A stretch of 36,392 bases of DNA from Ruminococcus sp. (GCA_020861185.1 JAJBSV010000015.1:1-36392), one strand, 5' to 3'; shown: positions 1 through 6,507, numbered from the stretch's first letter. Program-made: numbers and translations. The notes: generated by a model from the letters alone, not told the origin.

Positions 1-71
1 GTTCACACTGTTCTCGGAAAAACGTATAAGACCTGTCTTATGACGGGTGAGCCTGAAAGGCAGCTTTTTTA
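1..71. other. window edge, no assignable gene
   Basis: No gene can be assigned here. A plus-strand frame that is open at position 1 stops at 40-42 and could be the last residues of an upstream gene, but it is too short to judge. A 16-bp palindrome (ATAAGAC-CT-GTCTTAT) lies at 26-41. A weak hairpin (GCCT-gaa-AGGC, 51-61) before a T-run at 65-70 could act as a terminator. The deacetylase gene on the minus strand ends at 72. Confidence 0.3.
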
Positions 72-899
72 TTACGCGTTGACAGTCGCGCCTGACGGCA
101 CAACAACCGCCTTCCCGTCAACCTCAATCCAGATATCTTTTGCAGTGGGATTATATACCGCATGAGACCTCGGGTCGGTGGAGTATTCGAGAGCCTGATA
201 TGCCTTGTGATACTCGCAAATCTCGATGTTCGTGGCGAACCAGATGTCGGGATTGCCGCTGACCTTCTTGAAAACGTTTTCGATAACGTCCCAGTTGTTG
301 TCGCGCCTGAACTCGGCGGTGTGTCCCCAGAGATAGAACATCCGGCAGTCGTCAAAATCGGTCGTAAGGAACCTGTCGAGGAGCTCGGGCAATCTCTTGT
401 CGCCATGGTGACAGGTTGCAAAGAGTCTCAGCCAGTCCTCCGGCATGCCGAAATCGTCGCGGGTGCAGACAGTTCTGCAATACTTGATGCCGCATTTGCG
501 GAGAGCCTCAACCGCCTTGTTGTTGAAAGAGCCGTAAGGATAAGCCGCACCTCTGACAACTCCGCCGTACTGCATCTCAAGGTTTGCCTTGTCTGTGGCA
601 ATTTCGCAATAGAGCTCAGGCTCGGTGATTTTCGTGAAGTCCCTGTGGTGGAGCCCGTGAACGGCAACCTCAACCCCATGCTTCGGGTATTCTTCCAAAG
701 CCTCGGTCAAAGTGACTCTTGGCCAAACGCCATAAGGCTTGGTGCCCTCCTCACGATAAATCTGTGAGCTGATGTTGAAGGTGCCCTTGATGCCGTACTC
801 ATCCATCATCTCCATGAGCCTGATGTCGTCATAACACCCGTCGTCATAGCTCGTCGTAAACGCCTTTTTCAACCCGTTCGGGAATAACATTTTTTGCAT
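72..899 (-). CDS. polysaccharide deacetylase (CE4/NodB-like)
   Basis: A 275-residue protein of the carbohydrate esterase 4 fold. The family removes N- or O-acetyl groups from polysaccharides with a divalent metal. Visible motifs are TTSYDDG at residues 15-21 (motif 1, with Asp20 expected to bind metal), HGLHH at 81-85 (motif 2, His81 and His85) and RGAAYPYG at 116-123 (motif 3). There is no signal peptide, so it is either cytosolic or exported by another route; similar short stand-alone deacetylases are common in Clostridia. The start at 899 has GGAGG eight bases upstream. It is the last gene of a five-gene minus-strand operon starting near 2500. The natural substrate cannot be read from the sequence. 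Confidence 0.85.
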   Translation of the reverse strand: MQKMLFPNGLKKAFTTSYDDGCYDDIRLMEMMDEYGIKGTFNISSQIYREEGTKPYGVWPRVTLTEALEEYPKHGVEVAVHGLHHRDFTKITEPELYCEIATDKANLEMQYGGVVRGAAYPYGSFNNKAVEALRKCGIKYCRTVCTRDDFGMPEDWLRLFATCHHGDKRLPELLDRFLTTDFDDCRMFYLWGHTAEFRRDNNWDVIENVFKKVSGNPDIWFATNIEICEYHKAYQALEYSTDPRSHAVYNPTAKDIWIEVDGKAVVVPSGATVNA

Positions 900-913
900 A
901 GTGATGCCTCCTA

Positions 914-1342
914 TTAAAAGCTTACGCTATAATAATACCACCCATCCCGGATTTTTGCAACCTCCCCGTGATTATCTCCGCCTTTTTCTTCCCAGGTCCA
1001 GTAGCCCTCGCTCTGCTTGACGAGGTGATAGTTCGTCTGCGCGTATGACATCGGCTTGTCGTCAGGGGAGTAGTAGCACCCATAGTAGGTGTCGCCGAAG
1101 GCATAGAAGTCGTATTCTATCATCTGATAGCGATAAGTTCTGCCATAGAAGGTCGCCTGCCGGCAGAGAACTCCATCAACCACAGCAATGCCTTTCGCAT
1201 ACTGCTCTTCGATATAGTCCCCATACATGGCGACAAAAATCGCCGCCCGAGCTTTCGGAGTAAACCAAACCCTCACCACCGATAAGCAAATCGCCGCAAG
1301 CACTACTGCGACTATAATCGCAACGATTCTCTTCCTAGTCAA
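914..1342 (-). CDS. hypothetical membrane-anchored protein
   Basis: A 142-residue protein with one N-terminal hydrophobic segment (about residues 6-24, preceded by Lys/Arg), then an extracytoplasmic domain rich in Tyr (a YYGCYY cluster and a YYYSVSF end). The start is TTG at 1342, overlapping the stop of the preceding gene as TTGA, with GGAGGAG a few bases upstream, so translation is probably coupled. I recognise no family. It resembles the preceding gene in design (single anchor plus a small soluble domain). The operon, with a DUF2975 protein and an HTH regulator, suggests an envelope role, but that is only inference. Confidence 0.65.
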   Translation of the reverse strand: MTRKRIVAIIVAVVLAAICLSVVRVWFTPKARAAIFVAMYGDYIEEQYAKGIAVVDGVLCRQATFYGRTYRYQMIEYDFYAFGDTYYGCYYSPDDKPMSYAQTNYHLVKQSEGYWTWEEKGGDNHGEVAKIRDGWYYYSVSF

Positions 1343-1779
1343 AAGAACTCCTCCAAAACATACATCTCTTGCCTGCTTTCATCCCAGAATATCAGGATAA
1401 CGCTACCATCGCTTTTTGTCTGAGTGTAGAAAACACAGCTTTCATAGTCCGGTCTGTAATTAATATCGAGCTCGTCAAGCAGTTGCTCCGAATAGTCGAC
1501 AACACTCTCGGGAATCTCGTCGCTCCAACCTAAGAGCACGCTGATTCTCTCGGCATCGTCAAAGTACATGACGTGATATCTCGTCCCGTCGCCGTGAAAG
1601 CTGGCGCCGGAGTCTGCGGAGACTTCTTCCGAGTAGCCTTCATCGGTCGGGATGACGATTCCCCAGTTATTTTCTATAACGTCGCAGTAGGTCTGCGGGA
1701 AGATGTAAGAAATAGCCCTGCCGAAGAGGGTCACTGCCCAGACCACTACGAGAGCTATGAACCTAAGAATTACCCTCAT
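1339..1779 (-). CDS. hypothetical membrane-anchored protein
   Basis: A 146-residue protein with an N-terminal transmembrane segment (about residues 4-24) followed by an acidic soluble domain. The ATG at 1779 is preferred over a start at 1824 because GGAGGGGTGAAG lies directly in front of it. The gene therefore overlaps the end of the HTH gene by 17 bases and the start of the next gene by 4 bases, a sign of tight translational coupling. No recognisable catalytic motif. Function unknown. Confidence 0.65.
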   Translation of the reverse strand: MRVILRFIALVVVWAVTLFGRAISYIFPQTYCDVIENNWGIVIPTDEGYSEEVSADSGASFHGDGTRYHVMYFDDAERISVLLGWSDEIPESVVDYSEQLLDELDINYRPDYESCVFYTQTKSDGSVILIFWDESRQEMYVLEEFF

Positions 1780-1990
1780 CTTCACCCCTCCGATACTCCA
1801 AAATATCCCCCGGCTGACAGTCAAGAGCTTCGCAAAGAGCCGAAAGTGTTGAGAACTTGATAGCCTTCGCCCGACCGTTCTTTAAAATAGAGATATTCGC
1901 AATCGTGATGCCGACTTTGTCCGCAAGCTCCGTCACGCTCATTTTGCGCTTGGCAAGCATGACGTCGATGTTTATAATGATTTCGCCCAT
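1763..1990 (-). CDS. small XRE/Cro-type HTH regulator (YozG-like)
   Basis: A 75-residue protein that is essentially one helix-turn-helix domain (VTELADKVGITIANISILKNGRAK and following, residues 19-50), of the YozG/HTH_26 type. In Firmicutes this family typically sits beside a DUF2975 membrane protein, as it does here (10 bases after the gene at 2000-2479). By family analogy it is a DNA-binding regulator, perhaps controlled by the membrane partner. A likely target is the repeat cluster of TTTATCG half-sites at 2546-2573 in front of the operon; that link is inference. Confidence 0.8.
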   Translation of the reverse strand: MGEIIINIDVMLAKRKMSVTELADKVGITIANISILKNGRAKAIKFSTLSALCEALDCQPGDILEYRRGEDEGNS

Positions 1991-1999
1991 AACTTCAAC

Positions 2000-2479
2000 T
2001 CAGACCGTCAGGTCGTTTTCCTGTTGCAAATCGGCGGCTTTTCTCACAAGGTGGGAAAGCGTCGCAAACACCACGGCAACGGCAATCCCGATAAACACTA
2101 TTATAAGTGAAGCCACAATCACCGAAGGGTGACTCATGTTCGCAAGCAGAAGCACCACATTTCCGACAAAGAAGAATGCAATGTCACCGAGCGCAAGATA
2201 GGACATCACGCTGAAATACTTCGCATTGTCATAGGAAAATGCCTTGCCGGCGGCAATGTTAGAGACAATCTTCCAGCAGTAGACGAGCACGGCGTAGCAG
2301 GGGATTGCGGTTATCAGGATGAACACGAGCCACGGGACGAACCAGCCCGAAACGTCGGGGTGATCCTCCACGATTTTCAGCCCGCAGACGGGGCAGACCA
2401 CGCCGTAAGCCACCAAGCCACAGACTCCGACGCCGATAATCACGGCTCTTAGCCACCGAACCAATACTTTGAGATCCAT
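2000..2479 (-). CDS. DUF2975 family membrane protein
   Basis: A 159-residue polytopic membrane protein with four hydrophobic segments at about residues 9-30, 46-68, 91-114 and 118-140. The pattern, length and adjacent small HTH gene fit DUF2975 (B. subtilis YoaS-like). The family's function is unknown; it may hold or modulate the partner HTH regulator at the membrane. It is the first gene of the minus-strand operon; its ATG at 2479 is preceded by AAGGAGAG, and a consensus promoter lies at 2511-2539. Confidence 0.75.
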   Translation of the reverse strand: MDLKVLVRWLRAVIIGVGVCGLVAYGVVCPVCGLKIVEDHPDVSGWFVPWLVFILITAIPCYAVLVYCWKIVSNIAAGKAFSYDNAKYFSVMSYLALGDIAFFFVGNVVLLLANMSHPSVIVASLIIVFIGIAVAVVFATLSHLVRKAADLQQENDLTV

Positions 2480-2510
2480 TTTTATCTCTCCTTTATTCTT
2501 TTGTGAGACC

Positions 2511-2539
2511 AGTATAGCACATCAGAGATTGTTTGTCAA
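2511..2539 (-). promoter_or_regulatory. sigma-A promoter of the DUF2975 operon
   Basis: Read on the minus strand, TTGACA (2534-2539) and TATACT (2511-2516) are 17 bases apart. The -35 box lies just beside the inverted-repeat cluster at 2546-2573, so a protein bound there would affect polymerase binding. Confidence 0.8.
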
Positions 2540-2545
2540 CAATTT

Positions 2546-2573
2546 TTTATCGAGATACGATAAATTTTTATCG
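2546..2573. promoter_or_regulatory. putative operator: three TTTATCG half-sites
   Basis: Three copies of the same heptamer alternate in orientation: TTTATCG (2546-2552), CGATAAA (2558-2564) and TTTATCG (2567-2573), with spacers of 5 and 2 bases. They lie between the divergent promoters of the DUF2975 operon and tatD. The HTH regulator of the operon is the obvious candidate binder, by inference only. Confidence 0.55.
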
Positions 2574-2587
2574 GGAAATCTCCCCGC

Positions 2588-2616
2588 TTGACATGTTCTC
2601 GGGTTTCATCTATAAT
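2588..2616 (+). promoter_or_regulatory. sigma-A promoter of tatD
   Basis: TTGACA (2588-2593) and TATAAT (2611-2616) are 17 bases apart, both perfect. Transcription would begin near 2623, about 25 bases before the tatD start. Confidence 0.85.
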
Positions 2617-2647
2617 ATCAGCATCAAAACTTTTTCGAGAGGCTACT

Positions 2648-3421
2648 ATGTTATCACACATTTTCGATACCCATTCCCACTATGACGACCCGAAGTTCGA
2701 CGGGCTGAGGGATTATCTCATTCCGGCTCTTTTTGAGCTCAACATTTCGGGGATAATGCACGCCGCAACGGATTTGAAATCCTCCGAATTCGGCGTTACT
2801 ATGGCGCAAAAATACCCGAGGTACTACACCGCCGTTGGCGTTCACCCGGAAAATCTCTATGATGCTAAGGACGGCTATATCGACCGGCTTCGTGAGCTCG
2901 CCACCGACAGCAACGTCAAGGCAATCGGCGAAATTGGGCTTGACTATCACTATGAGGGCTACGACCGCGAGGCTCAGATAAAGGCTTTTCGGGAGCAGGT
3001 CGAGCTTGCGAACAGCCTGAATCTTCCTGTAATCGTCCACAGCCGCGATGCGACGGGGGACTGCATGGACATCCTGCGGGAATTGAAGCCGAAGGGCGTT
3101 ATGCACTGCTTTTCCGGCTCGGTTGAAACGGCAAAAGAGATTATCGACCTCGGCATGTACATCAGTTTCACGGGCGTCCTCACTTTCAAGAATGCAAAGA
3201 AGTCGGTAGAGGTCCTGAAATCAATCCCCATTGACAGATACCTCCTCGAAACCGACTGCCCCTATATGTCCCCCGAGCCGCATAGAGGCAAAATCTGCGA
3301 CAGCGCGATGATAAAATACACCGCCCGCAAAGCCACCGAGATTCTCGATATGAGCTACGAAGACTTGGTTATTAAGACAGAGGAGAATGCTTATAGACTC
3401 TTTTCAATTAATTGCCTTTGA
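2648..3421 (+). CDS. tatD: TatD family metal-dependent hydrolase
   Basis: A 257-residue TIM-barrel metallohydrolase of the TatD/YcfH family, members of which act as 3'-5' DNA exonucleases or D-aminoacyl-tRNA deacylases. Visible are the metal-binding HSH motif (residues 9-11), GEIGLDY, VHSRDATGD, MHCFSGS and the closing ETDCPY motif, in the family order. The start is taken as ATG 2648 because translation begins directly with the conserved IFDTHSHYDD and a GAGAGG ribosome site precedes it; an upstream in-frame start at 2588 lies inside the promoter. The TGA stop overlaps the -35 box of the next promoter. Confidence 0.92.
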   Translation: MLSHIFDTHSHYDDPKFDGLRDYLIPALFELNISGIMHAATDLKSSEFGVTMAQKYPRYYTAVGVHPENLYDAKDGYIDRLRELATDSNVKAIGEIGLDYHYEGYDREAQIKAFREQVELANSLNLPVIVHSRDATGDCMDILRELKPKGVMHCFSGSVETAKEIIDLGMYISFTGVLTFKNAKKSVEVLKSIPIDRYLLETDCPYMSPEPHRGKICDSAMIKYTARKATEILDMSYEDLVIKTEENAYRLFSINCL

Positions 3422-3446
3422 CAAACGGCTCGAATTGTGGTATTGT
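3418..3446 (+). promoter_or_regulatory. sigma-A promoter of the ACT-regulator/hom operon
   Basis: TTGACA (3418-3423) and TATTGT (3441-3446) are spaced by 17 bases. The TGA stop codon of tatD (3419-3421) lies inside the -35 hexamer. Transcription would start near 3453. Confidence 0.7.
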
Positions 3447-3506
3447 ATTCATGCAAAACACAACTGTATTTGCAGTGTAAACTCTTGGGCTGAGAAGGTG
3501 ATTGAT

Positions 3507-3944
3507 TTGGACGAAAAATATGTCGTTGTCAGGGCTGATGTCCTGCCGGATGTCATTCTGAAGGTAATAGAGGCAAAGAAGCTTCTCGCAACCGGCGAGT
3601 GCAAGACCTCATCCGAGGCGTGCGCCAGCGCCGGCATTTCGAGAAGTGCTTTCTATAAATACAAGGATTCGGCGTTCATGTACAGCGACGGCTTCGGCAC
3701 CGGAATCGTCACCTATTATCTCACTCTTTGCGACCGTGCGGGGGTTTTCAGCGAGGTCCTTCGTTGCCTTTATAGCCACGGCGCAAATATCCTGACCATG
3801 AATCAGAACATCCCCATAGATTCCGCCGCCACCGCGACCGTCACCGTCCGCTTCGACAACGGCGACTATAACTCCGCCACCATCTGCGAGGAGATTTCGC
3901 ATATTGACGGAGTAATCAGAGCAGGCACATCTTATGGAAGATAA
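3507..3944 (+). CDS. pheB: ACT domain protein, PheB/UPF0735 family
   Basis: A 145-residue protein: an N-terminal helix-turn-helix-like stretch (about residues 33-54, TSSEACASAGISRSAFYKYK) and a C-terminal ACT domain (about 68-143). ACT domains bind amino acids; this family sits beside hom or pheA and is annotated as an amino-acid-responsive regulator without firm biochemical proof. The start is TTG at 3507: it has AAGGTGAT just upstream and gives the usual family length, whereas the longer frame from 3387 begins inside tatD and upstream of the promoter. It is 21 bases before hom, so the two are probably co-transcribed. The gene symbol follows family naming. Confidence 0.8.
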   Translation: MDEKYVVVRADVLPDVILKVIEAKKLLATGECKTSSEACASAGISRSAFYKYKDSAFMYSDGFGTGIVTYYLTLCDRAGVFSEVLRCLYSHGANILTMNQNIPIDSAATATVTVRFDNGDYNSATICEEISHIDGVIRAGTSYGR

Positions 3945-3965
3945 CATATTTCGGAGGAAAAAACA

Positions 3966-5216
3966 ATGGCAGTAACACAAATCGCAGTAATGGGTTTCGG
4001 AGTTGTCGGCTCGGGAACCGTTGAGCTTTTTTATCAGAATAAGGACGTTATCGAGAAGAGATGCGGGCGGGAGCTTGACATCAAGTATATTCTCGACCTA
4101 AGAGACTTCCCGGAGAGTCCATTCATCGACAAGTTCACGAAGAACTTCGACGACATCCTGAACGACCCCGAAATCAAAGTCGTCGCCGAGGTCATGGGTG
4201 GCAAGACCTTCGCCTATGATTACACGAAAAGGCTTCTCAGTAAGGGCGTAAGCGTCGTCACATCGAATAAAGAGCTCGTCGCCACACACGGCGCAGAGCT
4301 CCTGAAAATCGCGAAGGCGAATAACTGCAACTATCTCTTCGAGGCGAGCGTCGGCGGGGGAATCCCAATCATCAGACCTCTTCATCAGTGCCTTGCCGCC
4401 AACCGTTTCTCGAGAATTGCGGGAATCCTGAACGGCACCACAAACTATATCTTAACGAAAATGATTTACGACCAGCGCTCGTTTGACCAAGCCCTTTCTC
4501 AGGCTCAGCAGCTTGGCTATGCCGAAAAGGACCCGTCCGCCGACGTCGACGGTCATGATGCAACAAGAAAGCTCTGCATCTTAGGCTCACTCGCCTTCGG
4601 CAAGCACATCTATCCCGAATATGTCCACTGTTCCGGCATCAGAGAGATTACACTTGACGATGTTGAATATGCCGAGAGTGCGGGCTATGCCATCAAGCTA
4701 ATCGGTCTTATCGAGAACACCGAGAGCGGAATTGTTGCGACCGTCTGCCCGAGGCTCGTAAGCGTCAACAACCCTCTTTCGAGCGTCAACGACGTTTACA
4801 ACGCCATCATGGTGACCGGCGATGCCGTCGGCGACTGCCTCTTTTATGGCAGGGGAGCCGGCAAGTTCCCGACCGCCTCGGCAGTTGTCGGTGACATCAT
4901 CGACGCCGCCAAGCACGAGGGCAAGGACATCGTCTCCCTGAACTGGGAGGAGAGCGAGTCGAACGACTTCATCCGCCCCTACAAGACCGCAGAAGTCAGC
5001 ATCTACGCCCGAATCCGCACCGAAAACCAGGACGCCGACGCCCTGAAGAGCGAAATCACAAACCTCTTCGGCTACGTCGACTTCATCCCGAGAAAACAAC
5101 GCTCTCAGCACGAGCTCGCCTTCATCACCCCAACCATGGTCGAAAGCGAAATCGACGAGAGGCTCAATAAGCTCACAGAGAGCTGTAAGCTGATGAAGAA
5201 GATTAGGCTGCTGTAA
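3966..5216 (+). CDS. hom: homoserine dehydrogenase
   Basis: A 416-residue enzyme that reduces aspartate semialdehyde to homoserine with NAD(P)H, the branch point to threonine and methionine. The N-terminal Rossmann motif GFGVVGSG (residues 10-17), VTSNKELVATHG, the catalytic region EASVGGGIPII and GILNGTTNYIL are all present, followed by GYAEKDPSADVDGHDA. The C-terminal ~70 residues form an ACT-type regulatory domain, as in long-form Hom, so threonine feedback is likely. ATG 3966 has TCGGAGG upstream. It ends before a strong terminator at 5221. Aspartokinase, which acts earlier in the pathway, is at 22146-23471. Confidence 0.95.
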   Translation: MAVTQIAVMGFGVVGSGTVELFYQNKDVIEKRCGRELDIKYILDLRDFPESPFIDKFTKNFDDILNDPEIKVVAEVMGGKTFAYDYTKRLLSKGVSVVTSNKELVATHGAELLKIAKANNCNYLFEASVGGGIPIIRPLHQCLAANRFSRIAGILNGTTNYILTKMIYDQRSFDQALSQAQQLGYAEKDPSADVDGHDATRKLCILGSLAFGKHIYPEYVHCSGIREITLDDVEYAESAGYAIKLIGLIENTESGIVATVCPRLVSVNNPLSSVNDVYNAIMVTGDAVGDCLFYGRGAGKFPTASAVVGDIIDAAKHEGKDIVSLNWEESESNDFIRPYKTAEVSIYARIRTENQDADALKSEITNLFGYVDFIPRKQRSQHELAFITPTMVESEIDERLNKLTESCKLMKKIRLL

Positions 5217-5220
5217 TACA

Positions 5221-5253
5221 AATCCCCAAGCCGTGAGGTTTGGGGATTCTTTT
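5221..5253 (+). terminator. hom intrinsic terminator
   Basis: A 12-bp stem (AATCCCCAAGCC with GGTTTGGGGATT, one G-U pair) closed by a GTGA tetraloop, then CTTTTA. Nearly the same terminator recurs at 6265-6296, as part of the direct repeat that heads each toxin-antitoxin cassette. Confidence 0.9.
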
Positions 5254-5278
5254 ATCTATACACTTTTGATTTACTTTG

Positions 5279-5307
5279 TTGACAGCAGTCGGCTTATGTG
5301 ATATAAT
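5279..5307 (+). promoter_or_regulatory. promoter of toxin peptide 1
   Basis: TTGACA (5279-5284) and TATAAT (5302-5307), 17-base spacer, with an extended -10 TG (5299-5300). Every element is consensus, so this should be a very strong promoter. Start of RNA expected near 5314. Confidence 0.9.
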
Positions 5308-5364
5308 GTCAATAGCAAGAGGGTGACGCATAGCCTCCGAACTTTACGGGGAGGGGGTGATAGA

Positions 5365-5463
5365 GTGACGGTTTCAGAAGTCTTCGAGCTTTTGCAGTTG
5401 CTCGCCGTCGTGATTTTCGGCATACTCGGACTCGGACATTCCGATTCCGGTAAAAAGAAATAG
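5365..5463 (+). CDS. type I toxin-like hydrophobic peptide, copy 1
   Basis: A 32-residue peptide too short for usual gene calling. It starts MTVSEVFELLQLL, has one hydrophobic segment (about residues 7-24, ending VIFGILGLG), and ends in three lysines. The GTG start at 5365 has GGAGGGGGTGAT just upstream. The layout (short transmembrane segment with a basic tail, strong promoter, long 3' UTR, convergent antisense RNA) fits the TxpA/Hol-Tox group of membrane-acting type I toxins; assignment to that group is by resemblance. A homologous peptide is at 6415-6507 (shared MT...EV...LL.L.AV..FGIL.L...KKK). The peptide would be kept silent by the antisense RNA at 5452-5552. Confidence 0.8.
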   Translation: MTVSEVFELLQLLAVVIFGILGLGHSDSGKKK

Positions 5464-5482
5464 CCGCTACCTAGCCTAGCGG
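5449..5482 (-). terminator. terminator of antisense RNA 1
   Basis: On the minus strand CCGCTA (5482-5477) and TAGCGG (5469-5464) form a stem followed by CTATTTCTTTTT. The T-tract is the complement of the toxin's last codons (Lys-Lys-Lys-stop), so the toxin's basic tail doubles as the antisense terminator. Confidence 0.75.
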
Positions 5483-5552
5483 TAACGACCAATCTGCAAA
5501 CTTTTCGTTTTTGAGGTTGTGATCTTACTGTGACAGCAGTAACGTCCCTCTT
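5452..5552 (-). ncRNA. antisense RNA antitoxin 1
   Basis: A predicted RNA of about 100 nt, transcribed against the 3' part of the toxin 1 mRNA from the promoter at 5559-5587 and ending at the terminator over the toxin's last codons. Near its 5' end is a hairpin (TTACTG-ctgtca-CAGTAA, 5531-5548 on the plus strand). It would pair fully with the toxin mRNA 3' UTR, as RatA does with txpA. Both ends are predictions from promoter and terminator. Confidence 0.75.
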
Positions 5553-5558
5553 GCTACT

Positions 5559-5587
5559 ATTATACCCCACCGCTGTTGATTTGTCAA
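5559..5587 (-). promoter_or_regulatory. promoter of antisense RNA 1
   Basis: On the minus strand TTGACA (5587-5582) and TATAAT (5564-5559) are 17 bases apart, both perfect. The -35 box lies inside the terminator hairpin of the toxin mRNA. Confidence 0.9.
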
Positions 5588-5602
5588 CAGCTTTTTTATT
5601 TT
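5572..5602 (+). terminator. terminator of toxin 1 mRNA
   Basis: A perfect 8-bp stem, GCTGTTGA (5572-5579) with TCAACAGC (5584-5591), loop TTTG, then TTTTTTATTTT. It overlaps the antisense promoter. The toxin mRNA would be about 290 nt. Confidence 0.9.
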
Positions 5603-5620
5603 GTGCAAGCTACACAAAAT
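5598..5620. repeat. inverted repeat upstream of the 153-residue gene
   Basis: ATTTTGTG (5598-5605) and CACAAAAT (5613-5620) form a perfect 8-bp inverted repeat with a 7-base centre. The rest of 5621-5787 holds a TTGACA (5676-5681) without a well-spaced -10 box and no other feature. It may be an operator; no regulator can be named. Confidence 0.35.
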
Positions 5621-5787
5621 ATGGCGTAAACGATTGCTTGATAATTAAACGCTTCGCTGAAAGTTTGTCGAAAGTATTGACAATTTTTGCGGGGGGTAAA
5701 ATGTAGATAGGCGTTTTGATACTTACATTTCGGAAAGGCTGAAATGAAGTTATAACGCTTGATGTTTATAAATACGGAGGACAACTT

Positions 5788-6249
5788 ATGAAAAGCATTA
5801 TTAAATCAAATTCTGGAGACTCTATAAAAAATGTGGCTAGTGCGGTTCTTGGAATAGGGATATTTGTATCATTTGTGGCAGGATGCGTCCCTGCCGTGAC
5901 GTTTAGCAAGCTTGGTAGGGGAGGTGTAGCCGCATTATTATTTGTGCTTATTCTAGTGGGTGGTTCGCTTATTGCTGGAGTGATTTATGTATTCCTTAAT
6001 GGCTTCGGTGAAATTGTGCAGTATACAGCTGAGAGTGCTACATATCTTGAAACCATAAAAGGCTCATTAGCACAAACAAATCACAGTACGGGAGAGACAG
6101 AAAAAACAGTAGCCGATGTCGTAAAATCAATTACCGCTACTAAAAGTAATAGCACGAGTAGTAATATGATTAAATGTGAAGTTTGCGGCACAATGAATCA
6201 TTATAGAAATAAAGCGTGTATTTCGTGCGGACATTCATTTGAACATTAA
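5788..6249 (+). CDS. membrane protein with C-terminal zinc ribbon, unknown
   Basis: A 153-residue protein with two transmembrane segments (about residues 17-38 and 46-72), a Ser/Thr-rich linker and a C-terminal rubredoxin-like zinc ribbon (Cys130-x2-Cys133, Cys144-x2-Cys147). ATG 5788 follows GGAGG. The codons are clearly more AT-rich than in hom and htrA on either side, hinting at different origin. It lies between the two toxin-antitoxin cassettes and ends at a copy of the repeat terminator. I do not recognise a named family; the ribbon could serve protein contact or metal binding. Confidence 0.7.
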   Translation: MKSIIKSNSGDSIKNVASAVLGIGIFVSFVAGCVPAVTFSKLGRGGVAALLFVLILVGGSLIAGVIYVFLNGFGEIVQYTAESATYLETIKGSLAQTNHSTGETEKTVADVVKSITATKSNSTSSNMIKCEVCGTMNHYRNKACISCGHSFEH

Positions 6250-6264
6250 TTTTTGTAAAGCATG

Positions 6265-6296
6265 AATCCCCAAGCCAAACGGTTTGGGGATTCTTT
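6265..6296 (+). terminator. intrinsic terminator, cassette 2 copy
   Basis: A 12-bp stem (AATCCCCAAGCC with GGTTTGGGGATT) with an AAAC loop, then CTTTAT. It ends the 153-residue gene and insulates the next toxin promoter; near-identical to 5221-5253. Confidence 0.9.
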
Positions 6297-6323
6297 ATAT
6301 CTATACACTTTTGATTTACTTTG

Positions 6324-6352
6324 TTGACAGCAGTCGGTTTATGTGTTATAAT
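6324..6352 (+). promoter_or_regulatory. promoter of toxin peptide 2
   Basis: TTGACA (6324-6329) and TATAAT (6347-6352), 17-base spacer, extended -10 TG at 6344-6345. RNA start expected near 6359. Confidence 0.9.
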
Positions 6353-6414
6353 TGTTCTCGACAAGAAAGTGTATAAAGCGGTTTGACCTTCGATAAACTG
6401 AGGAGGTGACTTGC

Positions 6415-6507
6415 ATGACGATTTTAGAAGTGCTCGCACTACTTAATCTGATAGCGGTCATTGTCTTTGGTATTCTCAATTTAACCATCGGGAATAAAAA
6501 GAAATAA
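6415..6507 (+). CDS. type I toxin-like hydrophobic peptide, copy 2
   Basis: A 30-residue peptide starting MTILEVLALLNLI, with one hydrophobic segment and a Lys-Lys-Lys end. It aligns along its whole length with the peptide at 5365-5463. The start is ATG with AGGAGGTGA in front, so it should be translated better than the GTG-started first copy, unless the leader structure blocks it. It has its own promoter, 3' UTR terminator and convergent antisense RNA. Probable membrane-acting toxin of the TxpA/Hol-Tox kind, by resemblance. Confidence 0.82.
   Translation: MTILEVLALLNLIAVIVFGILNLTIGNKKK

Larger units (their letters stand above)
5221..5307 (+). repeat. direct repeat, copy 1 (terminator plus toxin promoter)
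   Basis: This segment and 6265-6352 share the terminator hairpin, the linker ATCTATACACTTTTGATT and the TTGACA...TATAAT promoter with only a handful of changes. It marks the left end of each of two paralogous cassettes about 1,045 bases apart. Confidence 0.9.
6265..6352 (+). repeat. direct repeat, copy 2 (terminator plus toxin promoter)
   Basis: Second copy of the segment at 5221-5307, differing by a few bases (loop sequence, one base in the spacer, one beside the -10). Supports duplication of a whole terminator-toxin-antitoxin cassette. Confidence 0.9.

Noticed and set aside
162-767. Plus-strand 201-codon frame over the deacetylase gene
   Set aside because: The minus-strand frame has all CE4 motifs; this one has none and no ribosome site.
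3447-3506. T-box or threonine leader before the ACT regulator and hom
   Set aside because: The leader is about 55 nt with no T-box sequence, no peptide rich in Thr codons and no terminator.
5676-5706. Promoter TTGACA...TAAAAT before the 153-residue gene
   Set aside because: The spacer is only 14 bases, too short for a sigma-A promoter, so it is not listed as a feature.
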